Assembly (NCBI GenBank): GCA_900472675.1
Contig: UCJA01000008.1
Coordinates: 26,156-90,155 of the forward strand
DNA from: Hyphomicrobiales bacterium
GTDB taxonomy: Bacteria; Pseudomonadota; Alphaproteobacteria; Rhizobiales; Rhizobiaceae
DNA: 64,000 nt
Direction: 5' to 3'
Positions 27,119 to 36,704 of the stretch are shown here, one piece after another; position 1 is the first letter of the stretch, and every line of letters starts with the position of its first letter. Under the pieces are notes generated by a model, which was given only the letters and a program-made list of their open reading frames with translations, ran no database searches and was not told where the DNA came from. Both the position numbers and the translations under genes were made by a program.

Positions 27119-27778
27119 TTGATTCACTTCGAAAACGTCGGTCTGCGCTATGGAATGGGCCCGGAGATTCTCCGGGACATGACGTTCGACATCCCGAAGA
27201 AATCCTTCCAGTTCCTGACGGGGCCCTCGGGCGCCGGCAAGACCACGCTGCTGCGCCTGCTGTTCCTGTCGCTGCACCCCACCCGCGGCATCATCAACAT
27301 GTTCGGCCGCGACCTTTCGCAGATCCCGCGCTCGGAACTGCCCATGCTGCGACGCCGGGTGGGGATCGTCTTCCAGGACTTCCGCCTGCTTGACCACCTG
27401 ACCACCTATGAGAATGTGGCGCTCCCCTTGCGGGTGCGCGGCAAGGACGAGAGCTCCTATCGCAGCGATGTGATCGAGCTTTTGAAATGGGTCGGGCTCG
27501 GCGAAAGAATCAACGTCCTGCCGGCAGTGCTGTCGGGCGGCGAAAAGCAGCGTGCGGCGATTGCCCGCGCCCTGATGGACCGTCCGGAGATCCTGCTCGC
27601 CGACGAACCGACGGGCAACGTCGATCCGCCCATGGCCAAGCGCCTGCTCAATCTGTTCCTGGAACTCAACCGGCTCGGCACTGCGGTGGTGATTGCCACC
27701 CATGATCTCGCCCTGATGGATCAGGTGAATGCGCGGCGGATGATCCTCACCGAAGGGCGGCTCGACATCTATGAATGA
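27119..27778 (+). CDS. ftsE: Cell division ATP-binding protein FtsE
   Basis: FtsE is the ABC ATPase that with FtsX controls peptidoglycan hydrolases at the division septum. Walker A is GPSGAGKTT, the signature is LSGGEKQR, and Walker B is ILLADEPTGN. The conserved domain begins IHFENVGLRYGMGP, so I use the TTG at 27119 (GGAT six bases upstream), which gives 219 residues, the length I recall for rhizobial FtsE. A GTG at 27095 would add eight residues and remains possible. ftsX overlaps the end by eight bases. Confidence 0.93.
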   Translation: MIHFENVGLRYGMGPEILRDMTFDIPKKSFQFLTGPSGAGKTTLLRLLFLSLHPTRGIINMFGRDLSQIPRSELPMLRRRVGIVFQDFRLLDHLTTYENVALPLRVRGKDESSYRSDVIELLKWVGLGERINVLPAVLSGGEKQRAAIARALMDRPEILLADEPTGNVDPPMAKRLLNLFLELNRLGTAVVIATHDLALMDQVNARRMILTEGRLDIYE

Positions 27779-28832
27779 CATGAGCCGCCTCAAGAACCGC
27801 AAGACGCCCAAGCCGCGACGCACACCCCGCCAGCCGACGACGACGGCCTCCGACAACCCGCAGCCGCCCCGGCGGGCCGAAATGCGCGTCCGCCCGACGG
27901 CGCCGATCCTGCCCTCCTCCAACATCCAGGGCAATGCGCTGATGGTGGTCATCGCCATCATGGCCTTCCTCGCCTGCCTGACGCTCGGCGCCGTCAGCAT
28001 GGTGCGGGCGACGGCCTCCAGCTGGCAGAGCCAGATCTCCCGCGAGATCACCATCCAGATCAAGCCGGACGACGGGCTGGACATGGCCGCAGCCCTCAGG
28101 AAGGCCCGCGACGTGGCCTTGACCTTCGTCGGCACCAAGGATGGCACCATCATGGACGACAGCGCCACAGCCCGCCTGCTCGAGCCATGGCTGGGCACCG
28201 GCCTCAACCTTGAGGACCTGCCGGTGCCGCGCCTCGTCATCATCACCATCGACGAAAGCAACCCGCCCGATTTCGATTCCATGCGCGATCTCCTGAAGAC
28301 GGAAGTGCCGCAGGCCTTCCTCGACGACCACCGCACCTGGGTGGACCGTCTGGTCTCCATGGCCCGCACCACCGTGCTGATCGGAACCGGCGTGCTCATC
28401 CTCGTCTTCACCGCGATGATCCTGACCGTAATCTTCGCCACCCGCGGCGCCCTGTCGGGAAACCGCCATATCGTCGAGGTGCTGCATTTCGTGGGCGCGG
28501 AAAGCGCCTTCGTGGCGAAGGAATTCCAGAAGCACTTCCTCAAGATCAGCATCAAGGGCTCGGCGGCCGGCGGAGCCTTGGCAGCCGCGCTGTTTGCCGT
28601 CGCCAATCTTTGGCAGTCCAACTCGCGGTCAACACCGGAAAGTGATCAGGCCACGGCCCTGTTCGGCTCCTTCACCATCGGCGTCACCGGCTATCTCGGA
28701 ATTTTCGCCACCATGCTGGTGATTGCGCTCCTGACGACGCTCACCGCACGGCTGACCGTCATGCGCACGATTGACGAAATCGACCTGGTCCGGTCTGATC
28801 CCTCTCGGTCAGATGGCTTGCCGAGCGCATGA
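27771..28832 (+). CDS. ftsX: Cell division protein FtsX
   Basis: The 353-residue permease-like partner of FtsE has a cytoplasmic, basic and proline-rich N-terminus, one helix near 63-85, a large periplasmic loop (EITIQIKPDDGLDMAAALRKA region) and three more helices in the second half. The start overlaps ftsE by eight bases, indicating translational coupling. Confidence 0.93.
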   Translation: MNDMSRLKNRKTPKPRRTPRQPTTTASDNPQPPRRAEMRVRPTAPILPSSNIQGNALMVVIAIMAFLACLTLGAVSMVRATASSWQSQISREITIQIKPDDGLDMAAALRKARDVALTFVGTKDGTIMDDSATARLLEPWLGTGLNLEDLPVPRLVIITIDESNPPDFDSMRDLLKTEVPQAFLDDHRTWVDRLVSMARTTVLIGTGVLILVFTAMILTVIFATRGALSGNRHIVEVLHFVGAESAFVAKEFQKHFLKISIKGSAAGGALAAALFAVANLWQSNSRSTPESDQATALFGSFTIGVTGYLGIFATMLVIALLTTLTARLTVMRTIDEIDLVRSDPSRSDGLPSA

Positions 28833-28905
28833 TCCCGCTTGGCAAGCGCGATGCCCGGTGGCACGTAGACGATGGCTTGCAGTATTCAAGCGTTGGCGAC
28901 GAACC

Positions 28906-29643
28906 ATGACAGTGGACCAAAGCAACCCCGAGAAGACGCAGCCGCATGTGCCACACCAGGTGCATCGGGGCTGGTTCTCGCGCAAAAGCAGGGCACGGCG
29001 GCTTGCACGGCGGCTGGCTATCCTGGGCTTGCTGCTGGCCGCCGTTGTTGCCGGCGGCTTCCTGTGGTTTGCCGATGCCGTGACCTCGCAGAAAGCCCCG
29101 GATGGCGTGAAGGCCGATGCGATCGTCGTCCTGACCGGCGGATACCTGCGCATCGAGCAGGCGCTCGGACTGCTTCGGGATGGCGCCGGACAGCGGTTGC
29201 TGATTTCCGGTGCCCATCCGTCCACCACGCCGAACCAGATCCGCAAGGCGACACAGGCGTCGAAGGATCTATTCGCCTGCTGCGTCGATATCGGCTACGA
29301 GGCGCTCGATACGATCGGCAATGCCAACGAAATCTCCCGCTGGATCCACGATCACAGCTATCGCTCGGTGCTGGTGGTCACCAACAATTATCACATGCCC
29401 CGCAGCCTGCATGAATTGCGCATGGCGGACCCGGCCACCGAATTCATCCCCTACCCGGTGATCAACGCCGACCTCAGCCGCCGCGCCTGGTTTACCGAAC
29501 CCGATACGCTGCGCACCATGCTGTCCGAATATCTGAAGGTGGTGCTGGCAACGGTGCGGGATACCTTCGGTCTCGGGCGGGGAAGCGGCCTTCGCACCGA
29601 GGACGATCTGCCGAGGCCGGAAGCTCCGGCGCCGGCCCGCTGA
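28906..29643 (+). CDS. YdcF/SanA-like DUF218 family membrane protein
   Basis: The 245-residue protein has one N-terminal helix (about 36-58) and a periplasmic DUF218 domain: ADAIVVLTGGYLRIEQAL, LLISGAHPSTTP, and VLVVTNNYHMPRSLHEL. Such proteins (SanA, YdcF, ElyC) act in envelope or lipid carrier metabolism, the exact role being unsettled. The ATG at 28906 follows the ftsX stop by 73 bases; an upstream extension would overlap ftsX. An odd CC pair (FACCVDIG) is noted. Confidence 0.88.
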   Translation: MTVDQSNPEKTQPHVPHQVHRGWFSRKSRARRLARRLAILGLLLAAVVAGGFLWFADAVTSQKAPDGVKADAIVVLTGGYLRIEQALGLLRDGAGQRLLISGAHPSTTPNQIRKATQASKDLFACCVDIGYEALDTIGNANEISRWIHDHSYRSVLVVTNNYHMPRSLHELRMADPATEFIPYPVINADLSRRAWFTEPDTLRTMLSEYLKVVLATVRDTFGLGRGSGLRTEDDLPRPEAPAPAR

Positions 29644-29718
29644 ACGATTGCACGGCCGCAGTGAGGATCCGCTTTTGTCCGTCCGCGATCTCGTGTAGGC
29701 AACGGCTGCTTAAGTGGG

Positions 29719-30522
29719 ATGCCTTTCATGTTGCTGGTGCGTTCGGTTATTTTCAACACCGCCTTCTATACGAACACCATCCTCCGGATGCTGGTGTTGT
29801 CGCCCTTCTATTTCCTGGCGCCCCGCAAGGCGGCCTTCCGCGTCCCCAAGGCCTGGGCGGCGTCCAACAACTGGCTGATGGCAAAGATTGTCGGCGCGAC
29901 CTTCGAGATCGAGGGCATGGAAAACATTCCCGAAGGCGGCTGCATCTTCGCGCCCAAGCACCAGTCGGCTTGGGATACCTTCGCCCTCCTGCCCTACCAG
30001 CGTGACCCGGTCTACATCCTGAAGCGCGAGCTTATGTGGATCCCGCTGTTCGGCTGGTATGTCGCCAAGCAGAGGATGATTCCGGTCAACCGCGGCGGCC
30101 GCGGCAAGGTCATGGTCGAGGTCATGCAGCGCACCAAGGAGGAAATGGCAGCCGGTCGCCAGCTGATCATCTATCCCGAAGGCACCCGCCGCGCGCCCGG
30201 CGCCGAGCCGCAATACCGCTATGGCATCGCCCGCATCTACCGCGACATCCAGGTGCCCGTCGTTCCGATCGTTGCCCACTGGGGTCTGTTCTGGGGGCGC
30301 CGCAAGCTGCTCAAGCACCCCGGCCACTTCAAGGTGAAGATCCTGCCGCCTATCCTGCCTGGGCTGGACCCGGATGCCTTCTATGCGCACCTGATCGACA
30401 CGCTGGAGACCGCAAGCGACGCACTGCTGCTTGAGACGGTGGATGCCAACCCGCACCTGCCGCTGCCGCCCGAGGCTGCCCGGCGCGTCGCCGAACTCCG
30501 CGCCGCTCAGCCGGCCGCCTGA
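29719..30522 (+). CDS. plsC: 1-acyl-sn-glycerol-3-phosphate acyltransferase
   Basis: The 267-residue enzyme of phospholipid synthesis makes phosphatidic acid from lysophosphatidic acid. It has the catalytic HX4D motif HQSAWD (H81, D86), the IPVNRGG block and the YPEGTRR block. Hydrophobic segments near residues 4-35 anchor it in the membrane. It overlaps the end of the convergent ChaC-like gene by 16 bases. Confidence 0.95.
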   Translation: MPFMLLVRSVIFNTAFYTNTILRMLVLSPFYFLAPRKAAFRVPKAWAASNNWLMAKIVGATFEIEGMENIPEGGCIFAPKHQSAWDTFALLPYQRDPVYILKRELMWIPLFGWYVAKQRMIPVNRGGRGKVMVEVMQRTKEEMAAGRQLIIYPEGTRRAPGAEPQYRYGIARIYRDIQVPVVPIVAHWGLFWGRRKLLKHPGHFKVKILPPILPGLDPDAFYAHLIDTLETASDALLLETVDANPHLPLPPEAARRVAELRAAQPAA

Positions 30523-31055
30523 ACCCGGGCACGAACGGCAGCGCCGATCGCCTCCAGGCAAGCATCGCGAATGCCGGCCTCCTGCATGTGGGCGAGCGTA
30601 TTGGCCACATAGGCATCGTTCGGTCCGGATTGCCCACGGGAGCGGCTGACGATCTCGGCCGCCTCCTCGACAGTGAGCGCGCCGGCATACTGCGAATGGC
30701 GCCGGTCGACCACATAGCTCACCGCCGTCACCTGCCGCCGTCCCGCAAGTACCGCAGGCAGTTGCCGTTCCAGGTAGACATTGGTGACCAGTTCGCGCCG
30801 CCGCAGATAGTCCAGCACCTCCACCCGCCGCGCCTCGTCGACCCGAAACGCCACGCCAAGGCATGATCCGCCACGATCCAGACCCAGCACGAGGCCCGGC
30901 TGTTGAGGTGTTCCGCGGTGGACATGGGACCGGACGCAGAGCGACCGGCGGAACCCGAACACGCGCGCAGCAACCCGTTCCTCGAAGACAAAGCCCGGGT
31001 TCCACATCAGCGACCCGTAGCCAAACACCCAAAATTCGTCCATATCCCGCGCCAT
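30507..31055 (-). CDS. ChaC-like gamma-glutamylcyclotransferase
   Basis: The 182-residue protein has FWVFGYGSLMWNPGF at its start, the FRRSLC and HRGTPQQPGLVLGL segments, and the catalytic glutamate in YLRRRELVTNVY. ChaC enzymes cleave glutathione to 5-oxoproline and Cys-Gly. The frame is open to 31193, but upstream codons overlap the divergent DUF2125 gene; the ATG at 31055 (or 31043) fits the family. Confidence 0.9.
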   Translation of the reverse strand: MARDMDEFWVFGYGSLMWNPGFVFEERVAARVFGFRRSLCVRSHVHRGTPQQPGLVLGLDRGGSCLGVAFRVDEARRVEVLDYLRRRELVTNVYLERQLPAVLAGRRQVTAVSYVVDRRHSQYAGALTVEEAAEIVSRSRGQSGPNDAYVANTLAHMQEAGIRDACLEAIGAAVRARVQAAG

Positions 31056-31110
31056 GCAGTCTCTCTCGTGCGCCTGTCGTGCACGATCGAGGCCACCATT
31101 GGAGAAGATC

Positions 31111-32115
31111 ATGGCAGCGTCAAGCCGAACCGGCGTCAGCGGAAAACTGTGGTTGCTGGCCTGCCTTATCGTCCTGTTTATCGCGCTATACACCGCGGGC
31201 TGGTTCTATGCGGCTTCGCTGCTGCGAGAAAAAACCCTGGCCATGCTGGGCAGTCGCGCCTCCCAGGGTTTCGCCGCCGAGTGCCTGGATGCGGAATATC
31301 GCGGCTATCCCTTCCGCATCGGCCTGTTCTGCTCCAAGGTCACCGTGGACGACAAGGAGAATGGCATCTCCGGCAATTTCGGCGCCCTCCGCTCGGCCGC
31401 CCAGGTCTATGACCCCGGCCACATCATCTGGGAAATGGATGCACCCGCCGAGCTGCGCTCCAGCCGCGGCCTCACGGTCGCAACGACCTGGACGAGCCTG
31501 CAGTCGAGCCTGATCACCAAGCTCAAGGGCGTGGAGCGCGCAGCACTGGTCCTGGAGAACCCGAAGACCCACGTGGTCTCTTCGACCGACGGCCAGACCT
31601 TCGACATCAACGCCGACCGCGCCGAAATCCATCTGCGCCAGAATGGACCCGATCTCGACGCAGCCGTCACGCTCGAGGGCACCGATACGGCCATAAAGGA
31701 CCTGCAGCAGCTTCTGCCGCGGCTCACCACCAGCGTCACCGTGACGCTGGTCGGCAGGGCCGGCATTATCGATGGCAGCGATCCAAACGGCATTTCGCTG
31801 CGCGATACCAAGGGCGAGATGCGCGAGTTCAGGGCCGACCTCGGAGAAGGACGCGTCCTCCTCCTGTCCGGGCCATTCTCCTTCGACAATGAGGGACGCA
31901 TGTCCGGCAAGTTGAAGCTGCGCGTGGAACAGCTGTCTGCCTGGGAGAAAAGCCTGAGCCAGGCCTTCCCCGATCTTGGCCCCACGCTTCAGACGGCGGT
32001 CAGCATGCTGACGGCACTGGGCGGCGGCACCAATGCCTCGCTCGACATCACCATCAAGCGCGGCAAGATCCTGGCCGGCGGCCTGATCCCGATCGGCGAG
32101 ATCCCGCCGGTCTGA
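31111..32115 (+). CDS. DUF2125 domain protein
   Basis: The 334-residue protein has an N-terminal membrane helix (about 10-34) and an all-beta repeat-like domain (CLDAEYRGYPFRIGLFCS near the start), characteristic of DUF2125 proteins of alphaproteobacteria. They are presumed envelope proteins of unknown function. GGAG lies six bases before the ATG at 31111. It is divergent from the ChaC-like gene and convergent with tyrC, which ends two bases away. Confidence 0.88.
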   Translation: MAASSRTGVSGKLWLLACLIVLFIALYTAGWFYAASLLREKTLAMLGSRASQGFAAECLDAEYRGYPFRIGLFCSKVTVDDKENGISGNFGALRSAAQVYDPGHIIWEMDAPAELRSSRGLTVATTWTSLQSSLITKLKGVERAALVLENPKTHVVSSTDGQTFDINADRAEIHLRQNGPDLDAAVTLEGTDTAIKDLQQLLPRLTTSVTVTLVGRAGIIDGSDPNGISLRDTKGEMREFRADLGEGRVLLLSGPFSFDNEGRMSGKLKLRVEQLSAWEKSLSQAFPDLGPTLQTAVSMLTALGGGTNASLDITIKRGKILAGGLIPIGEIPPV

Positions 32116-32117
32116 TC

Positions 32118-33047
32118 CTACTTCTTGGCGTCCAGCGCGTGGCGCCCGAAGTCCGGCGCGTCGACGTCCTGGCCGGCCTGGATGATAGAGCGTCTGACGT
32201 CGCGGGTGCGCGAGAAGAGTTCAAACAGCTTGTCGCCCTCGCCCCAGCGGATCGCCCGCTGTAGATAGGCGAGATCCTCGGAAAACCGCGCCAGCATCTC
32301 CAGGATCGCATCCCGATTATGCAGGCAGACGTCCCGCCACATGGTGGGATCGGAAGCCGCAAGACGGGTGAAATCGCGAAAACCCGACGCTGAATACTTG
32401 ATGACTTCTGATTCCGTCACTGTTTCCAGGTCGTCCGCGGTGCCGACGATATTGTAGGCGATGATGTGCGGCAGGTGCGAGACGATCGCCAGCACCTTGT
32501 CGTGGTGCTGCGGGTCCATCTCGTCAATGCGCGAACCGAGCGCCGTCCAGAAGGCCTTCAGCCGGTCGAGCGCCACCGGATCCGTATCCGGCAGCGGCGT
32601 GAAAATGCACCAGCGATCGCGAAACAGCCCGGGGAAGCCGGCGTCCGGACCGGACTTCTCGGTCCCCGCCAGCGGATGGCCCGGGATGAAATGCACGTTT
32701 TGCGGCATATGCGGCGCCATCTGCGCGATGACCGACTGCTTGGTGGAGCCGACGTCCGTCACGATCGCGCCCGGCTTCAGGCTGCCGGAGATCTGCTGGG
32801 CGACCGCTTCCGATGCACCAACGGGCACCGACACGATGACCAGGTCCGCATCCTTCACGGCCTCCGCCGCCGAGGTGACGTAGCGGTCGCCAAGACCAAG
32901 CTCTTCGGCGCGCTTCAGCGTGTCGGTGCTGCGCGTCGAGATCACGACCTCACCGGCAAGCCCGAGCTCCTTGATGTCACGCGCAATCGACGAGCCGATC
33001 AGCCCGATGCCGATCAGCGCGATCCGGTCGAAAAAGGCCTCCGTCAT
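32118..33047 (-). CDS. tyrC: Prephenate/arogenate dehydrogenase (cyclohexadienyl dehydrogenase)
   Basis: The 309-residue enzyme forms tyrosine precursors. It has the NAD motif [11 protein letters not shown] (13-23), the [16 protein letters not shown] active-site segment and [13 protein letters not shown]. The start codon overlaps the hisC stop by four bases (ATGA), so the two genes are translationally coupled. Confidence 0.95.
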   Translation of the reverse strand: MTEAFFDRIALIGIGLIGSSIARDIKELGLAGEVVISTRSTDTLKRAEELGLGDRYVTSAAEAVKDADLVIVSVPVGASEAVAQQISGSLKPGAIVTDVGSTKQSVIAQMAPHMPQNVHFIPGHPLAGTEKSGPDAGFPGLFRDRWCIFTPLPDTDPVALDRLKAFWTALGSRIDEMDPQHHDKVLAIVSHLPHIIAYNIVGTADDLETVTESEVIKYSASGFRDFTRLAASDPTMWRDVCLHNRDAILEMLARFSEDLAYLQRAIRWGEGDKLFELFSRTRDVRRSIIQAGQDVDAPDFGRHALDAKK

Positions 33048-34153
33048 GCACTGCGCCCCATGAACTCACCGAGTGTCTCGATGACGCCGCGATTGGCTTC
33101 TTCGGAGCCGACGGTCATGCGCAGCGCATTGGGCAGGCCATAGCCCTTCACCACGCGCAGGATATAGCCGCGGCTGGTCAGAAAGGCGTCGGCCTCCGGC
33201 GCGCGCTTGCCGTCCACATCGGGAAAATGGATGAGCACGAAATTGGTCACCGACGGCGTTACCGTGAGGCCGATCATTTGGAAGGCATGGGTCAGCTTGT
33301 CGAGCCACAGCGTGTTGTGCTCCACGGCCTTCTCGACAAACGCCTGGTCGCGCACGGCAGCAGCACCGGCAGCGATAGCCGGCGCATTCATGTTGAACGG
33401 TCCGCGCACGCGGTTCAGTGCGTCGAGAATGCCGGCCGGACCGTACATCCAGCCGATGCGCAAGGCGGCAAGCCCGTAGGCCTTGGAGAAGGTCCGGCAC
33501 ATCACCACGTTGCGGTTGGCCGAGACGAGCTCGAGACCGGCCTCGTAGTCGTTCTTGCGGACGTATTCCGCATAGGCGGCGTCCAGCACCAGGATGACGT
33601 TCTTGGGCAGGCCCGCGTGCAAGCGGCGGATCTCCGCGACCGGCACATAGGTGCCGGTTGGGTTGCCGGGGTTTGCGATGAAGACGAGCTTCGTGCGTTC
33701 GGTCACGGCGGCAAGGATCGCGTCCACGTCAACTTGGCAGTCCTGCTCCTTCACCTCCACCGGCGTGGCGCCGGCGCCCATGATCTGGATCTTGTAGACC
33801 AGGAACCCGTGCTGGGTGATGATCGCCTCGTCGCCCGGCGCGAGGTAGACATGGCAGAGCAGGCCGAGAAGTTCGTCGGAGCCATTGCCGCACAGGATAT
33901 TGGCGACGTTCAGGCCGTGAACCCCGGCGATCGCTTCGCGCAGTGCTAGGGCCTGGCCGTCGGGATAGAGTTCCAGGTGTCCGGCCGCCTGCTGGAACGC
34001 CTCGATCGCCCTCGGGCTGGCTCCGAGCGGCGTCTCGTTGGACGACAGCTTGAAGACCCGCGCAACGCCGGGAGCATGTTCCTTGCCGGGCACATAGGCG
34101 GCAATATCGAGAATGCCGGGACGCGGAACGGGCTCACTCGTGACGATGCTCAT
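33044..34153 (-). CDS. hisC: Histidinol-phosphate aminotransferase (HisC family)
   Basis: The 369-residue class I PLP aminotransferase has [21 protein letters not shown], the AYAEYV segment and the PLP lysine in [16 protein letters not shown]. HisC also accepts aromatic amino acids, which explains its coupling to tyrC. Whether histidine or phenylalanine/tyrosine is the true substrate cannot be read from sequence. Confidence 0.94.
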   Translation of the reverse strand: MSIVTSEPVPRPGILDIAAYVPGKEHAPGVARVFKLSSNETPLGASPRAIEAFQQAAGHLELYPDGQALALREAIAGVHGLNVANILCGNGSDELLGLLCHVYLAPGDEAIITQHGFLVYKIQIMGAGATPVEVKEQDCQVDVDAILAAVTERTKLVFIANPGNPTGTYVPVAEIRRLHAGLPKNVILVLDAAYAEYVRKNDYEAGLELVSANRNVVMCRTFSKAYGLAALRIGWMYGPAGILDALNRVRGPFNMNAPAIAAGAAAVRDQAFVEKAVEHNTLWLDKLTHAFQMIGLTVTPSVTNFVLIHFPDVDGKRAPEADAFLTSRGYILRVVKGYGLPNALRMTVGSEEANRGVIETLGEFMGRSA

Positions 34154-34289
34154 CGGATCAACCTTTTGGATATGTCTATGGTGGCGGTCTGAAGGGGATT
34201 ACCGCCGGATAGGGGCTTTGTCGAGGGGCGTAGGGCGGTAGGATCAGCGGCGGGATGACGCGCACCGGCACCACCCGGAACGACACCCC

Positions 34290-35030
34290 TTACCGGTTTC
34301 GTGTAGTGGGCACGCCCTGCGGCGCCAGCACCGGCACGAAGACGCGCCGCGATGAACGCGCAGCCACCGGCAGGCCCTGGTAGAGCCGCTTCTGCGCCTC
34401 GATCACCAGCACGCCCGAAAACACCGGCCAGAAGCGACGGCCGATGCTGTCGAACACATGGTTCAGCTTTAGAAGCGTCCGGATCCGCGACGGCGGAAAG
34501 AACAGGGCCTCTGAACTGGCGCCGGGCGTAAAATTCGCCTCCCGCAAAAGCGAGATCAACTGCCCGCGCGAATAGGGCCGGCCCGATCCGAACGGCGTAT
34601 GCTCCATCCGCGCCCAGACGCCGCGGCGGTTTGGCACGACAATCACCACCCGACCGCCCGGCGCAAGCACACGCCAGATTTCCTTGAGGCTCTCGCGCGG
34701 GTTTTCCGCAAATTCCAGGGAATGCACCATCAGCACCCGGTCCACGGAGGAATCCGGTAATGGCAGTTCCTCGTCGAAGACCAACGCCGTCGCCGAAAGC
34801 TCGCCGGCCGGCCAGTTCACCGCGCCCTGCCCGGCCGGCATGAAGGCGAAGGTGCGCTCCGTGTCGCGCCGGAAATAGTCGAGGTAGGGAACCGCAAAGC
34901 CCAGTCCCACCAGCCGCTCTTCCGGCAGCCGGGCCCAGAGCGAAGACAGCGCCACCGTGATGGATTGCTCCGCCACCCGCCCAAGCGGCGAATGGTAGAA
35001 CTCGCGGAGATCAACGATATCGACGGACAT
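34290..35030 (-). CDS. Class I SAM-dependent methyltransferase
   Basis: The 246-residue protein has the Methyltransf_11-type core: the motif I region (LVGLGFAVPYLDYF) replaces the usual GxGxG glycines partly, motif post-I and II follow as LPLPDSSVDRVLMVHSLEF, and LAPGGRVVIVVPNRRGVWAR is motif III. The substrate is unknown. It is divergent from gloB, a common arrangement in rhizobia, and 136 bases separate its end from the hisC start. Confidence 0.9.
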   Translation of the reverse strand: MSVDIVDLREFYHSPLGRVAEQSITVALSSLWARLPEERLVGLGFAVPYLDYFRRDTERTFAFMPAGQGAVNWPAGELSATALVFDEELPLPDSSVDRVLMVHSLEFAENPRESLKEIWRVLAPGGRVVIVVPNRRGVWARMEHTPFGSGRPYSRGQLISLLREANFTPGASSEALFFPPSRIRTLLKLNHVFDSIGRRFWPVFSGVLVIEAQKRLYQGLPVAARSSRRVFVPVLAPQGVPTTRNR

Positions 35031-35054
35031 GTGAAAAATGATATCGGACCGCGG

Positions 35055-35083
35055 TTGGACTTCAAGCCTTCAATCTCTACATT
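35055..35083 (+). promoter_or_regulatory. Candidate sigma-70 promoter of gloB
   Basis: TTGGAC (35055-35060) is followed after 17 bases by TACATT (35078-35083), 33 bases before the gloB ATG. It is a good match in spacing to vegetative promoters. Assigned by eye. Confidence 0.5.
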
Positions 35084-35115
35084 GCAGCCAATCGTTTTCA
35101 TAGATGAGGTTACGG

Positions 35116-35886
35116 ATGAGCGCCCTGGAGATCGAAGTTTTCTCGTGTCGGAGCGACAATTATGGGGTTCTGGTGCACGATCCGGACACGGGTCTCACCG
35201 CATCGATCGATGCGCCGGAAGAAGCGCCGATCCTTGCGGCGGCAGAGCGGCGCGGCTGGAAGATCACTCACATCTTCACTACTCACCACCACATCGATCA
35301 CGTCGAGGCCAATTTGGCCCTGAAGGAAAAGTTCGGCCTTGAGATCATTGGCCCCGTCAACGAGGCGCTGGCCATTCCCGGCCTTGACCGGACCGTGGCC
35401 GACGGCGACGAATTCACCTTCGGCGAGCATCTGGTCCGCGTCATCGAAACGCCCGGCCATACCGCCGGCCACATCTGCTATCACTTCCCGGACGACAAGA
35501 TCCTGTTTGCCGCCGACACGCTGTTTGCGCTCGGTTGCGGCCGTTTGCTGGAGCGGACCCCGACGGACATGTGGCATTCGCTGCAGAAGCTGGCCGTCCT
35601 TCCCGATGAAACGGCCATCTACTTCGGCCACGAGTACACGCTGTCGAACGCCCGCTTTGCCCTGACCATCGATCCGGACAATGAACGTCTGAAGACCCGC
35701 GCAGCGCAGGTCGAAGCCGATCGCGCCGAAGGGAAGTTCACCATTCCGACGATGATGTCGCTGGAGAAGGAAACCAACCCCTTCCTGCGCCCGTCCGACC
35801 CTGCCATCCGCCGCAACCTCCTCATGGAAGGCAAGACTAACGAAGAGGTCTTTGCGGAAATTCGCAAGCGCAAGGACAACTTCTGA
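35116..35886 (+). CDS. gloB: Hydroxyacylglutathione hydrolase (glyoxalase II)
   Basis: The 256-residue metallo-beta-lactamase-fold enzyme hydrolyses S-lactoylglutathione in methylglyoxal detoxification. The metal motif THHHIDH (56-62), [12 protein letters not shown] and [14 protein letters not shown], and [10 protein letters not shown] are all present. Of the two in-frame ATGs (35104 and 35116) the second matches the family start. Confidence 0.95.
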   Translation: MSALEIEVFSCRSDNYGVLVHDPDTGLTASIDAPEEAPILAAAERRGWKITHIFTTHHHIDHVEANLALKEKFGLEIIGPVNEALAIPGLDRTVADGDEFTFGEHLVRVIETPGHTAGHICYHFPDDKILFAADTLFALGCGRLLERTPTDMWHSLQKLAVLPDETAIYFGHEYTLSNARFALTIDPDNERLKTRAAQVEADRAEGKFTIPTMMSLEKETNPFLRPSDPAIRRNLLMEGKTNEEVFAEIRKRKDNF

Positions 35887-35904
35887 ACTCGGAGCGCGAC
35901 CGCA

Positions 35905-36330
35905 ATGGCTGACGCTCAGGCACAGGCAATCATCACCGCGCTTCGGATGCAGCCGCATCCGGAGGGCGGCTGGTTTGTCGAGACTTTTCGCGATGCGGAT
36001 GGACCCGGCCGCGGCAAGTCGACCGCGATCTACTACCTTCTAGAAAAGGGTCAGCGTTCCCACTGGCACCGGGTAAGTGATGCAGCCGAGGTCTGGCACT
36101 TCTATGCGGGTGGACCGCTGATGCTGCGCATCTCCGATGGATTATCGGTAGAAACGGTCACGCTCGGGCCGGATATCGCAGCGGGCGAACGTCCTCAGGC
36201 CGTGGTGCCGGCCAATGCCTGGCAATCGGCGGAACCCGTGGATGCTTTCACGCTGGTCGGCTGCACCGTCGCGCCCGCCTTCGAGTTCTCGAGCTTCGAG
36301 ATGGCACCGCCCGGCTGGGAGCCGGGTTAA
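35905..36330 (+). CDS. DUF985 cupin-like protein
   Basis: The 141-residue single cupin domain belongs to the DUF985 family: RMQPHPEGGWFVETFRD, TAIYYLLEKGQRSHWHRV and AEVWHFYAGGPL, with metal-type histidines. Enzymatic role unknown; some relatives are annotated as epimerase-like. It starts 18 bases after gloB and is probably on the same transcript. Confidence 0.9.
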   Translation: MADAQAQAIITALRMQPHPEGGWFVETFRDADGPGRGKSTAIYYLLEKGQRSHWHRVSDAAEVWHFYAGGPLMLRISDGLSVETVTLGPDIAAGERPQAVVPANAWQSAEPVDAFTLVGCTVAPAFEFSSFEMAPPGWEPG

Positions 36331-36351
36331 TACCGGTGGAGAAGGATCGGC

Positions 36352-36477
36352 TTATTCAGCAGGAGGAAGCTTGCGTTTGCGCTCTTCACTCTTCACGAAA
36401 AAGTACGCGTAGGCAGATCCAACCGCAGCGATCGAGAGCGGTAATACGATGAATGCATAGATCTGAATGCCAGTCAT
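36352..36477 (-). CDS. 41-residue single-TM protein
   Basis: The ATG at 36477 has GGAGG five bases upstream, a very strong ribosome site. The protein MTGIQIYAFIVLPLSIAAVG continues to a basic tail (KSEERKRKLPPAE), so it has one helix at about 5-28 and a charged cytoplasmic end. Its start overlaps the stop of the upstream 75-residue gene by four bases (ATGA). It is not recognised as a named family. The longer frame back to 36564 would run through the upstream gene. Confidence 0.7.
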   Translation of the reverse strand: MTGIQIYAFIVLPLSIAAVGSAYAYFFVKSEERKRKLPPAE

Positions 36478-36701
36478 AGCAGCCTCCGTAAAATGAACCT
36501 TCCTACGAAATGTAGTATGCCTGCCGTGAAAAGCCAACAGGGGCCGGCGATCGAAAGCACCCATAAGTTCCCGACGGAGCTGGCCGGCGCATAGATCGCA
36601 GCAGCGATAGGCGCGAAGACGCCGACTGTCAGGGAGGACGTTGACGCACGATCAAATGCGTTGGCGACATATTTTACGCGTTCGTTGTCTGCCACCGACA
36701 T
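36474..36701 (-). CDS. 75-residue two-TM protein
   Basis: The protein begins MSVADNERVKYVANAFDRAS, then has two hydrophobic segments (about 23-41 and 47-71) and ends RFILRRLL. It is not recognised. Translational coupling with the following 41-residue membrane protein suggests that they work together. The surrounding DNA looks less GC-rich than its neighbours. The EamA gene ends at 36705 on the same strand; that is, its stop is downstream of it in genome terms but upstream in transcription, with only three bases between. Confidence 0.75.
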   Translation of the reverse strand: MSVADNERVKYVANAFDRASTSSLTVGVFAPIAAAIYAPASSVGNLWVLSIAGPCWLFTAGILHFVGRFILRRLL

Positions 36702-36704
36702 ATC

